Origin: Caecitellus pseudoparvulus
Lineage: Eukaryota; Bigyra: Bicosoecida
Length of the DNA: 64,000 bases
Assembly: GCA_965644315.1 (NCBI GenBank)
Contig: CBFFRQ010000018.1
Span: 1,178,001-1,242,000, forward strand
Direction of reading: 5' to 3'
How positions within the stretch are numbered: the first letter of the stretch is position 1; every line of letters starts with the position of its first letter. The position numbers and the translations under genes are program-made. The notes under the pieces were generated by a model. That model searched no databases. It was not told the origin of the DNA and was given only the letters and a program-made list of their open reading frames with translations. Positions 20,946 to 28,350 of this stretch are shown piece after piece.

Positions 20946-22394
20946 CTACCCCCAAGTCACCCATGACAACAGGTTTGCCCACAGCGACAGCAGTGGCAGC
21001 CCCCACTCGTCCCGCAGGTCCTCACTGGCTGTGTTCCACACGACGAAGCTGGGCACGAGGAAGAGCCTCAGCCCGCCTCCGCCCCGGCGGTCAAGGCAGG
21101 TGTGGAAGAGGACGTGTTCACACTCCCCCACGCCGGCAGCGGGGGATGCAGGGCTGTACGAGCAGCGCGGGGAGGTGTCCAGGACAGCCCGGCGGTAGAA
21201 CGCCATGCCCCCAAAGCAAGACTGCACGGGCAGCCAAGGCCCCCCTGGCGCGAAGGCGCCCACGCTCCGGATGGCTTGCCCGATGTGCCCCTGCTGAGAC
21301 AGGAAGTGCTGCACGCCCCCCGGCCACGACGCCACTCCCCTGGACAGGTTCAGGGCCTCGCTGCGGAAGGCAAACCAGTCATAGTGCCGCCCCCGGCCGC
21401 CGGGCAGCACCCCATTGGCACACACTGCGTCCCAGGGGCGGTGGTGCTCGGCACCCGGCCACAGGGCATGCCGTGGGAGGGCCGGCGCCACATCCGGCCA
21501 CAGCGCGTACAGCCACCGGTGGGGGTCCCAACCCCGCAACATGTCACTGTCCACGACCGCCAGCGTGTCCCATGGGCCGAAAGAGGGGGACAGCACTGCA
21601 GCCAGAAGGGCGTCGCGTAGCCTGCCCAGCACTGCCGTGCGCCGTGACAGGCGGTGGGCCATGGCGGCGGAGCCGGGGTGCCCGGGTGTGGACGGCAGGT
21701 CCGCAGCTGACGGGGCGCCGCCACTGCCAGCCTCTGTGGCGGGCGGGGCAGGCACGAACACGACGCGGGGCGAGCCTGGACCGCGTGCCCAGGCTCGCAA
21801 CACGTCCCCGCTCCCGTCCAGCGAGCCGTTCTCCAGCACCGCCACAGTGCAGTTGGCGAAGGCGGCACAAGTGGCGCGCAGGGACGGCAGGAAGCCAGGC
21901 AGGGCGGCAGCGACGTCCCGAGCGAGCACCGCGACGGCCAGGTGCTCGGGAATGAGCGCAAGCTCTACGTCGTGTGCCCCGCTGCCGACGCCTGCCCAGT
22001 GCTCCGGGGCAAACTCCCGGAAGTAGGTGCCTCCCGGACGCCGGCGCAGGCTGCCCTCCAAGTCCCTGTCCACGATGGGGCCCTTGGGCGGCCCCACCAT
22101 CCAAGGCAGCACGGACAGTGGATGCGTTGCAATACCTCGCTCAGGGTGTGCCTGCATGCCCACGAGGGCGCCCCCCTCTGTGTTGTTCGCGGCGGCATGC
22201 GCCAACATGCCTGTTGCGGAAATTGTGGCGAGCAGGCTCAGCAGCGCTGCAGCGATGCACAGGGCAGTGGTCGGGCACAAGGAGCCTTTCACATGGTGGG
22301 CCGTGCTTGGTCGAACGGGAGCCGTCGCCCTTGAATCCTGACCCAGTGCAGTGGTCCCTCGGCGCTGCACTGGCCTGGCGTAGGGCCTTTGCAT
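20946..22394 (-). CDS. Type II membrane glycosyltransferase, GT69-like
   Basis: A single exon of 482 codons, from the Met of MQRPYARPVQRR; the frame is open further upstream. Residues ~40-62 form a signal-anchor helix (ALCIAAALLSLLATISATG), so the protein should be a Golgi-type type II enzyme with a luminal catalytic domain. The domain has VAVLENGS, VVDSDMLRGWDPHRW (DxD-like), DAVCANGV, a YDWFAFRSEALN block, SCFGGMAFYRR and a C-terminal EHVLFHTCL. The combination resembles fungal CAP59/CMT1-type alpha-mannosyltransferases (GT69), but sequence distance is large and donor and acceptor are unknown. GCGGAAATTG occurs here inside coding sequence at 22216-22225. Confidence 0.66.
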   Translation of the reverse strand: MQRPYARPVQRRGTTALGQDSRATAPVRPSTAHHVKGSLCPTTALCIAAALLSLLATISATGMLAHAAANNTEGGALVGMQAHPERGIATHPLSVLPWMVGPPKGPIVDRDLEGSLRRRPGGTYFREFAPEHWAGVGSGAHDVELALIPEHLAVAVLARDVAAALPGFLPSLRATCAAFANCTVAVLENGSLDGSGDVLRAWARGPGSPRVVFVPAPPATEAGSGGAPSAADLPSTPGHPGSAAMAHRLSRRTAVLGRLRDALLAAVLSPSFGPWDTLAVVDSDMLRGWDPHRWLYALWPDVAPALPRHALWPGAEHHRPWDAVCANGVLPGGRGRHYDWFAFRSEALNLSRGVASWPGGVQHFLSQQGHIGQAIRSVGAFAPGGPWLPVQSCFGGMAFYRRAVLDTSPRCSYSPASPAAGVGECEHVLFHTCLDRRGGGGLRLFLVPSFVVWNTASEDLRDEWGLPLLSLWANLLSWVTWG

Positions 22395-22522
22395 AGCTTG
22401 CTGGTGCTCAACAAAGACGCCTGCACATGCAGCGCAGACAAACAAGCGTGCATTATTACAGACATCAGAAAATGGAGACAGCGCAGCGACAATGCGGGGG
22501 AGCTGGGGCACGTGTGCCCCCC

Positions 22523-24052
22523 TCAGGTGACCTTCTTCGAGTAGTTCTTGTACCCGACGCCGAGACAGGAGGCCACGACCGACTGCTCGGCAGCCTCGTC
22601 CACCTTGAGTTTGAACACGACGCCGAAGAACTCCTTCAGCAATCGCAGCGTCTCCACGGTGTAGTGGGACATGTGTGCCGGCAGGCGCAGGCGCGAGACG
22701 TCCTCAGGGCACAGCGCCATGAAGGTCAGCATGAGCGGCGCCACGGTGCTGTCCACACACCCGCCTCCCGCAATCACCTCACACAGCAACTCGCTGGCCA
22801 GCACGCCAATGTCCTCGGGGGTGTTGGGTGCATCGCTGGCGGCTGCAGCGGCGGCGGCTGCCGTGCCGGGTGCGGCGGGCAGGGTGGCTGGCGGCGCGAT
22901 GAGCTGAGTGCTCAGCATGGTGCCGGCAGTGCTCTGGGCATACAGCGTCACGCCATATCCTGGGCTGTTGCCGCTGCTGATGCCCTTGTAAGCATCCGTG
23001 TGGATGTACACATCTGGCAGGAACTTGTTCAGCAGTGCCCTGCGGGTGGGAGGGGCAGGCTTGTGTGAGTTGGGCGCGTCGCACGCTGGCACTGCCTGAC
23101 AAAGACACGTCACAAGGCGCTGTGGTCAGAGAAATCTCATGGAGTAGAACAAACGTTCAGGAGGTCACGTAATTGGAGTATGTTAACATCACTCCACAGC
23201 GGGCGGGCAGGGCGCAGGCAAGGCAGGGGCAGAGGTCAGAAATCTCATGTAGAAGCTCATCGCCACACTAGGAGGCGCTTCACTGGTGTGGTTTGGTATC
23301 ATCACACCTCTGGCACGCAAGCAAGCAGGCACAGCGGGCAGGGGGGCTGCACGCACCTTGCTCCGTCCACCATGCGGTTGGCCATTTGGGGCGAGGTCTT
23401 GGTGCAGAACGCGATGCCCCGCACGCGCTTGATGAAACCAGGCTCGCAGATATCAATGGGCTTCAGCTCCCGCAGCGTGGGGCAGACGAGGGTGACGCTG
23501 CCTCCGCCCAGGGGCAGCGCGCCTCGAGCCTTGATCTTGAGCTCTGCGCCCTCCAGTCCGAAGGGAGCCAAGGACGGCAGGACCACGTCCCGCAGCATGT
23601 CAGCCGAGGGGTCGTGGTTGCAGTCAGTGACTCCAGAAAAAGTGACCACCACAGGCTCCTTCGTGAAAGGCAGCATGGGCAGCACGCCCTCGATGAAGTA
23701 CCCCACGCCACGCTCGGTGCCGCAGTCCACTTCCACAGCCCCTCCGCCCAGCACGCCAGGCGTGAACTTGACCATGGTTCCCGTCTCATTGATGTCCATC
23801 ACTGCACCGTGGCTCAGGTCCGACACAAGGCGCAGGAAGGCCACTTCCGTGTCTGCAGGCAGGCCGCAGGCGTGGGTGAGAACAGCGAGCTTGCGCGGTC
23901 AAGTTCCGCAGCCACGCACCTGTGACGCCGGGGCTCTCATCTTCCTGCCGGATGCTCTCGATTCTCAGGCGTCGGCCAGACAGTGCGGCGAAGACCACTC
24001 GTTGCCGGAAACAGGCTGCCCCTTGGTACACCAGCGTGCTTGCGCCGCTCAT
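22523..24052 (-). CDS. RCL1: RCL1, RNA 3'-phosphate cyclase-like SSU processome factor
   Basis: Exons 24052-23920, 23852-23357 and 23039-22523 encode 381 residues, matching the ~370 of RCL1. The fold is that of RNA 3'-terminal phosphate cyclase, but RCL1 lacks cyclase activity and works in the nucleolus with BMS1 in early 18S pre-rRNA cleavage. Matching blocks include CFRQRVVFAALSGR, INETGTMVKFTPG, RGVGYFIEGVL, KIKARGALPLGGG, FIKRVRGIAF, SPQMANRMVDGAR|ALLNKFLPD, DAYKGISSGNSPGYGV, GGGCVDS and a YTVETLRLLKEFF end. It carries an Ala-rich insertion before PNTPEDIG. Intron 1 has GCGGAACTTG 10 nt after the donor. Intron 2 is long (317 nt) and holds two box C/D snoRNAs. Confidence 0.95.
23120..23199 (-). 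ncRNA. Box C/D snoRNA in RCL1 intron 2 (downstream copy)
   Basis: On the minus strand: six-base terminal stem CTGTGG/CCACAG, C box GTGATGT, D' box CTGA at CTCCTGAACG, and D box CTGA before the stem; 80 nt. The D-box guide CCATGAGATTTCT covers the same 25S AGAAATCTC segment as its neighbour but sits two bases further from the D box, so the predicted modified base is the third A of AGAAA. The two RNAs look like diverged tandem duplicates. Confidence 0.8.
23231..23311 (-). ncRNA. Box C/D snoRNA in RCL1 intron 2 (upstream copy)
   Basis: Read on the minus strand: terminal stem AGAGG/CCTCT, C box GTGATGA directly after it, D box CTGA directly before the 3' stem, an internal GCGATGAG that could be C', 81 nt in all. 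The D-box guide ACATGAGATTT is complementary to the conserved 25S segment AGAAATCTCGTGT (recalled plant sequence) with a G:U pair. The +5 rule points to the C of AAAUC. Confidence 0.8.
23900..23909 (-). promoter_or_regulatory. GCGGAACTTG element in RCL1 intron 1
   Basis: Sense orientation, 10 nt after the donor of the first intron. Confidence 0.45.
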
Positions 24053-24222
24053 GTCGAGTGCGGCGGCTTTTCAGCCTTGCGCGCACCTCTCCACACAGCC
24101 GCACGCTCCGGCACGCCAAGTGGGCGACAGCACGTGCACTGTAGGACACGTGCACCGCGCAGTTCGCGGACTTATTACCTGCCCGGGTGATTTGCTGAGG
24201 TGGACGGCGCTGGCTGGCGCCT

Positions 24223-24232
24223 GCGGAAGTTG
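24223..24232 (+). promoter_or_regulatory. GCGGAAGTTG element between RCL1 and snoRNA host
   Basis: 171 bases upstream of the RCL1 ATG and at the presumed 5' end of the divergent snoRNA host. Confidence 0.45.
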
Positions 24233-24466
24233 CACCCCCCCCGCATCAGACGTCTTTACCCCCCTCCAAGTTCCAGAGGCTTTTCGAATTCAAGCTCACT
24301 TCCAAAACACATACTGAATGTCCCAGTCAGTCCTGTGCAACCGGCTGACGCCTTCCTGCACGGGTGCTGCTTGGCTGCACCTCTTCAGCTGCACCGTTGC
24401 TGTCTTGTGGGATGTCAGTTCACTGCAGGTACGTGCCGTGCTCCGCTGTCTGGGCTCCAGGCTCTC

Positions 24467-24538
24467 CCGTGATGATTTGACTTACGACGGTCTTATGAAT
24501 CAAGACATGTTTACCGTACTTTGTCATACAATCTGAGG
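24467..24538 (+). ncRNA. Box C/D snoRNA, U35/snR73-like D' guide
   Basis: C box GTGATGA at 24469-24475 and D box CTGA at 24533-24536, with a short CC/GG closing pair. The internal guide ACTTACGACGGTCT, followed by a D'-like CTTA, is complementary to 25S AGACCGTCGTGAG with one G:U pair. That segment near the 25S 3' end is the target of U35/snR73-type snoRNAs (from memory). It lies in host intron 1. Confidence 0.72.
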
Positions 24539-24564
24539 CATGCAGCGGCCGCATGGCCTCCTGG

Positions 24565-24574
24565 GCGGAATTTG
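24565..24574 (+). promoter_or_regulatory. GCGGAATTTG element in snoRNA-host intron 1
   Basis: Downstream of the first snoRNA inside the same putative intron. Confidence 0.4.
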
Positions 24575-24764
24575 TGGCGCACGAACAGCGGTGTCAGCAC
24601 AGCCCCTCACGCCTCTTTCTCGTCGCGTCCCCCGCACAGGTGTCCCTGCACTTCACCAAACGCTCACATTGCTTGAAGTAGTAGCCCTTTCCCCCCACAT
24701 GGTGCGTGCCGCTGCCCTGCTTGTCTGTGTGCCGGCCTGACTGGTGTGGCTGGCGTGCCGCGTC

Positions 24765-24834
24765 TGGAGGGTGACGAACGAAACAAGCGTATGTCTGTAT
24801 CTTGATGACACATTTTCAGCCTTGTCTGACTCCA
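24765..24834 (+). ncRNA. Box C/D snoRNA, predicted 18S guide (snR41-like site)
   Basis: Terminal stem TGGAG/CTCCA encloses C box GTGACGA (T-to-C variant), an internal TTGATGA and D box CTGA; 70 nt. The D guide TTTCAGCCTTG is an 11-base complement of the conserved 18S sequence CAAGGCTGAAA. The +5 position falls on the first G after CAA, which I recall as the yeast snR41 site. Confidence 0.75.
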
Positions 24835-24854
24835 CTCTCCCTTGTCGTGTCTGC

Positions 24855-24943
24855 GCGGGCGTGATGCCACACTTTTCATATACGTTAGACAACTGAAGGG
24901 CTGGCGCTTGCGCCGCCCATGAGGAGAAATCCGGTCTGACCCG
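24855..24943 (+). ncRNA. Probable box C/D snoRNA
   Basis: CGGG/CCCG closing stem, imperfect C box GTGATGC at 24861, D' CTGA at 24892-24895, C'-like ATGAGGA and D box CTGA at 24936-24939. It starts about 20 nt after the previous snoRNA, as in clustered snoRNA units. No convincing rRNA target was found. Confidence 0.45.
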
Positions 24944-25143
24944 TGCGCCGTGCGGCCCTCTGGGATGACACCACACCGCAAGCCCGTGAGGCACACACCG
25001 TGTGCCGCCACCATGAGCGCTGCTAGATAGTATTTGAGAGGTGCCTCCTGTGTCGAGCACCGCTGGCCGAGCGGCTCCCCTCAGTCCGCTCACCCAGCCG
25101 TCTCCCCTCGTTCGCAGTCACCTCACTCACGCTTGACTCGTGT

Positions 25144-25232
25144 TCGCCCATGACGAAACCTTGTTTTATCTGTCAATCCCCAGAAAAGACGATGTTGACA
25201 AACAAACTATCTCAATCACTTTCAGATGGCGA
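25144..25232 (+). ncRNA. Candidate box C/D snoRNA with CAGA D box
   Basis: Terminal stem TCGCC/GGCGA, C box ATGACGA, D'-like CTGT, C'-like ACGATGTT, and CAGA where CTGA is expected; 89 nt. Upstream of D', GAAACCTTGTT is an 11-base complement of AACAAGGTTTC near the 18S 3' end. The D-box mismatch lowers confidence. Confidence 0.45.
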
Positions 25233-25524
25233 GATCTCCCCCCCTGCCTCTGTTGCGTGTACCTGCTCGTCACCTGTGATTAAAACTCTGTTGTCTTGCA
25301 CCACCACTCTTAGGTGCGTCACGCACAGTGCTGATACGACAACAATCATGACTTATGAGGTGTTTCCGTGTGTGTGGGTCTTGGCGGCCGAGGATTAGAT
25401 CATGTCTTGCACCACTCTGAACCCAGAATGAGGATAAGACTAACCTATACACCTTGGAGAAATGAGGCCTGCCAGCCCCTGACTTGTGTCTGTGTTGCGT
25501 GTGCTTTGTGTGCTTGTTCAGAAT

Positions 25525-26928
25525 TCATTCCTCCGCCCCCCACATGGCCTGCCAGGCGTCTGCTGCAGCCGACGCCGCCTCCTTCACTTTGGAGTCCGCC
25601 GGCCCTGCCGCTTCCCACGCCGCGTCCGCTACCTCGTCCGATACGAAGTCGCTACGCAGTGGCACGGCAGCTCCAGACTCCTGCATCCACGCCAAGACGT
25701 CCGGGAGGGAGCGGGGAGCCCACCCCAGCGCCCGCAAGTCCCGCGCCAGGACTGGCTCCAGGTGCTTGCGCAGGGCTGCCGCCTTGCCGCTGCTCTGGGC
25801 CACCTGCGCCACCGCACGCAAGGTGTACAGGCCCACCTGCAGCACCGTGGAGTCTTGGGCGGTGAGCAGGCCCAGCACGCCGCACAGCGTCTCGCAGGAC
25901 ATGAGGGGCGCCGGCACCTGGGGCAGGCTCTTGAAGGCGTCGGTGAGCAGGACCAGGGAGAGGAGCTTGGCGCCGCCCGCCTCAGTCACAGCGCTGGCGA
26001 CCTCCTCCACGCCACAGGCGAGGAGGTTTGCCAGGGTCAGCGCCACGTACAGTCGGCTGGTGGCGTCGGACATCTGCTTGAAGGCGGCTGTGAGCACCGG
26101 CAGGCAGCGCTGGGACACGTACGGCAGCTGGTGCCGACTGCGCGCAGCCAAGGCAGTGGGGGGGGCGGCGTCAGGAGCGACAGCCGCGGCGGCAGCGGGT
26201 GCCCCTGCCTCTCCCGCACTCGCGGTGCCTGCTGAGTGCAGGATGCCAAAGGCGCCGTCGCCGGTGGTGGGCGGCAGCACGGCGTCTGCACAGGACATGA
26301 AGAGGAGCAGCACAGCGCCCAGCTGCTCCTGCACCATGCCAGCACCCGACGCAGTGCCGCGGGCGCCCAGCGCCGCGATGGCAGCGCCCAGCGCACCGCC
26401 CTCCACAAGGGACACTTTGTTGCCAGTCCAGCTGGACGCTTGGGCGAGCAGGAGCTGCCCACGCATGCGCAGGGCGAGGGAGGAGCGGGGGGGGGCAGGG
26501 GACACCGCGGCAGCTCGAAGGGCGGCTGCCACGACTGGCACAATGCCCAGCTTGACGCTGAGGACGGAGGGGTTCCATGCGTAGTGCAGAGCGGCGGCGG
26601 GTGGTGGGGAGGCTGCCTCTCCCTCCGCCTCGCCGGCGCTGGGCGCAGCCAGGGAGCCGTGCGTGTTCAAACTGCCAGTGAGGATGGCATGCAGCGTGTC
26701 TGTGCCCTTGGCCACTCCCGCTTGAGTGGCAGGGTCCACGGCAGCCAAGTCGTCCACCAGCGCCAGCAGTTGCAAGGCCCAGCTGCGCAGCTGCACCGTC
26801 AAGGCCTTCGTGCCCTCAGCTGAAATGCACACCTTCATGGAGGCAGGGCAGGCAAAGAGGGCCTGGGCTGTGGCGTCGTCGGCATGCTTGGCCTGCAGGC
26901 GCTGGAGGCGCTTCTTGCTCAGGCTCAT
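25525..26928 (-). CDS. Armadillo-like helical repeat protein
   Basis: One exon, 467 residues, starting MSLSKKRLQRLQAKH. The rest is a right-handed series of hydrophobic, Ala/Leu-rich helices (GIVPVVAAALRAAA, LTLANLLACGVEEVASAVTEAGGAKLLSLVLL, SCETLCGVLGLLTAQDSTVLQVGLYTLRAVAQ), which looks like degenerate ARM/HEAT repeats. An Ala-rich linker interrupts it near residues 235-260. I do not recognise a family. GATTTCCGC ends only nine bases upstream of the ATG, which supports this start over the in-frame Met 43 codons further upstream. Confidence 0.72.
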   Translation of the reverse strand: MSLSKKRLQRLQAKHADDATAQALFACPASMKVCISAEGTKALTVQLRSWALQLLALVDDLAAVDPATQAGVAKGTDTLHAILTGSLNTHGSLAAPSAGEAEGEAASPPPAAALHYAWNPSVLSVKLGIVPVVAAALRAAAVSPAPPRSSLALRMRGQLLLAQASSWTGNKVSLVEGGALGAAIAALGARGTASGAGMVQEQLGAVLLLFMSCADAVLPPTTGDGAFGILHSAGTASAGEAGAPAAAAAVAPDAAPPTALAARSRHQLPYVSQRCLPVLTAAFKQMSDATSRLYVALTLANLLACGVEEVASAVTEAGGAKLLSLVLLTDAFKSLPQVPAPLMSCETLCGVLGLLTAQDSTVLQVGLYTLRAVAQVAQSSGKAAALRKHLEPVLARDLRALGWAPRSLPDVLAWMQESGAAVPLRSDFVSDEVADAAWEAAGPADSKVKEAASAAADAWQAMWGAEE

Positions 26929-26935
26929 GGTGAAG

Positions 26936-26945
26936 TGATTTCCGC
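26936..26945 (-). promoter_or_regulatory. GCGGAAATCA element at ARM-gene start
   Basis: Sense orientation, 7 bases upstream of the ATG at 26928. Confidence 0.5.
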
Positions 26946-27091
26946 AGTGCACGGTGCTTCGAAGGCGTGCGCCTGCCGTCGCAGGAGGAGAAAGGGAACC
27001 CCGGAAGATGAACCAAGGTGCAAGTCCACATGCGAACAAAGGTGCAGTTGGAAACATTGTAGCTGGATTGTACGGTGAAGCCAGGGAGTGC

Positions 27092-28099
27092 TCACGGCGC
27101 TGGGTGCGTCGGCGTGTTCACCTTCCACGTCCGCACCACTCCGTCGTCCCCCGCACTCATGAGCAGGCCAGGTTGGGATGGGTGCCACCTGACGGAATTC
27201 ACATCCCCCTGGTGTGCGCTGGCCTGCCTGTGCACGACGGCCCACTGCCCCGTCTTGGCGTCAGGCGCCAGGAGACACACTGCGTCATCAGCCCCAGCCG
27301 TCGCGATGAGGTCCTGCCCTGGCGCCCAGTGCAGGGAGAAGGCTGAGCCCACGTGCACACCAGAGATGCTCTGCTGCAGCTTCCAAGAGCCGCCGTGCAC
27401 GGGCGCTGCCCACAGTAACACCTCGCCCTCCTCCCCCGCCGACGCCAGGCGCGTGCCGTCGGGGCTGAAGGCCAGGCACCACACCGTGGAGGCATGCCCC
27501 TCCAGCACCTGCACCGTGGCCCACTCGTCTTCGTCCCCCTCCCACACCCGGATGGTGGTGTCGTACGACGCAGACAGCAGCTGGTCCTTCATCGGGTGCC
27601 ATGCGACGAACTTGACGTCACCGGTGTGCCCCGGCAGCACCGCGGCACACTCGAAGTCGAACTCTGCGTCGGCATACCACAACCACACAGTCTTGTCTCG
27701 GCTGCAGGTGGCGACGAGGGACCCCTCTGTGTTCCACGCGATGCTCTTCACCTCGTGCTCGTGCCCTTCCAGCGTTGCCAGCGGCTCGAAGCCGCTGGAC
27801 TCCAGCTCCCACACCGCGACGGTGCTGTCGAAGCTGACGGCCGCCAAGTACCGCCCGCAAGTGGACCACTCCACAGACCGCACGGTGCGGGTGGCGAAGC
27901 CGTCCAGCGTCTCCTTCAGCACCAGTCCGCCTGTGGCCACGTCCACCCCCCACACTCGCACGCGTTTGTCTCCACTACACGTGGCCAGCATGCTGCCAGC
28001 AGGATTCCACGCACCATGCCACACACACTCTGTGTGACCGGTAGCTTCACACAGGCTCAGCATGCTGGTGCTGGAGCTGGTGCTACTTTCTGACGCCAT
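27092..28099 (-). CDS. CIAO1: CIAO1, cytosolic iron-sulfur assembly WD40 protein
   Basis: Single exon, 335 residues (human CIAO1 is 339), with seven WD40 blades, for example GHTECVWHGAWNPAGSMLATCSGDK, SVEWSTCGRYLAAVSFDST, GHEHEVKSIAWNTEGSLVATCSRDKTVWLW, GHTGDVKFVAWHP and GHASTVWCLAFSPDGTRLASAG. CIAO1/CIA1 acts with MMS19 and CIA2 to deliver Fe-S clusters to cytosolic and nuclear apoproteins. The order and length of the blades and the YDTTIRVW block fit this family better than other WD40 proteins. GCGGAAATCG ends three bases before the ATG, in the 251-bp region shared with divergent DBP8. Confidence 0.93.
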   Translation of the reverse strand: MASESSTSSSTSMLSLCEATGHTECVWHGAWNPAGSMLATCSGDKRVRVWGVDVATGGLVLKETLDGFATRTVRSVEWSTCGRYLAAVSFDSTVAVWELESSGFEPLATLEGHEHEVKSIAWNTEGSLVATCSRDKTVWLWYADAEFDFECAAVLPGHTGDVKFVAWHPMKDQLLSASYDTTIRVWEGDEDEWATVQVLEGHASTVWCLAFSPDGTRLASAGEEGEVLLWAAPVHGGSWKLQQSISGVHVGSAFSLHWAPGQDLIATAGADDAVCLLAPDAKTGQWAVVHRQASAHQGDVNSVRWHPSQPGLLMSAGDDGVVRTWKVNTPTHPAP

Positions 28100-28102
28100 C
28101 CT

Positions 28103-28112
28103 GCGGAAATCG
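28103..28112 (+). promoter_or_regulatory. GCGGAAATCG element between CIAO1 and DBP8
   Basis: Three bases from the CIAO1 ATG, in the 251-bp divergent promoter. Confidence 0.55.
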
Positions 28113-28350
28113 ACTGAACCCTGCCGCGCACCCCTCGTGCCTCGCGGCCAGCCCTGACACACAGCTGGGCAGCGGATCAAATGCAGCGACCAAGGCAGCC
28201 TACACGAGAGCACACGGCAGCACTTGCGTGAGAGCCACTGTCGAAGTTTTGTTGTGTCCTGTGGATCGATTTGCCCGAGCGTTTCGTTCGAAACGCCGCC
28301 CCGGCCCACCTGCACCGAACGCCACAGCCACGCACGGAAAGCCCGGCGCC

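Larger units (their letters stand above)
24223..25500 (+). ncRNA. Putative non-coding snoRNA host gene
   Basis: No protein-like ORF exists on either strand and the stretch is poorer in GC than its flanks. It has donor/acceptor pairs with no coding exons: CAG|gtacgtgcc at 24429 to cccgcacag at 24639, and ATG|gtgcgtgcc at 24702. Box C/D snoRNAs sit inside or after these introns at 24467, 24765, 24855 and 25144. The arrangement resembles a multi-snoRNA host transcript. A GCGGAAGTTG element at 24223 could serve it and the divergent RCL1 gene. Exact ends and exons are inferred; strand follows the snoRNAs. A tandem TCTTGCACCAC motif recurs near 25293 and 25405. Confidence 0.6.

Noticed and set aside
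22216-22225. GCGGAAATTG inside the GT69-like gene
   Set aside because: It encodes part of the membrane anchor about 170 bases after the ATG; may be functional but cannot be separated from coding constraint.
24984-25070. Strong hairpin GGCACACACCGTGTGCC with ATAGTA H-box-like string
   Set aside because: No second hairpin with a correctly placed ACA could be found, so an H/ACA call is not supported.
25270-25350. Further C/D snoRNA (GTGATTA...CTGA)
   Set aside because: The C box is poor and the possible TCGT/ACGA stem is not adjacent to the boxes.
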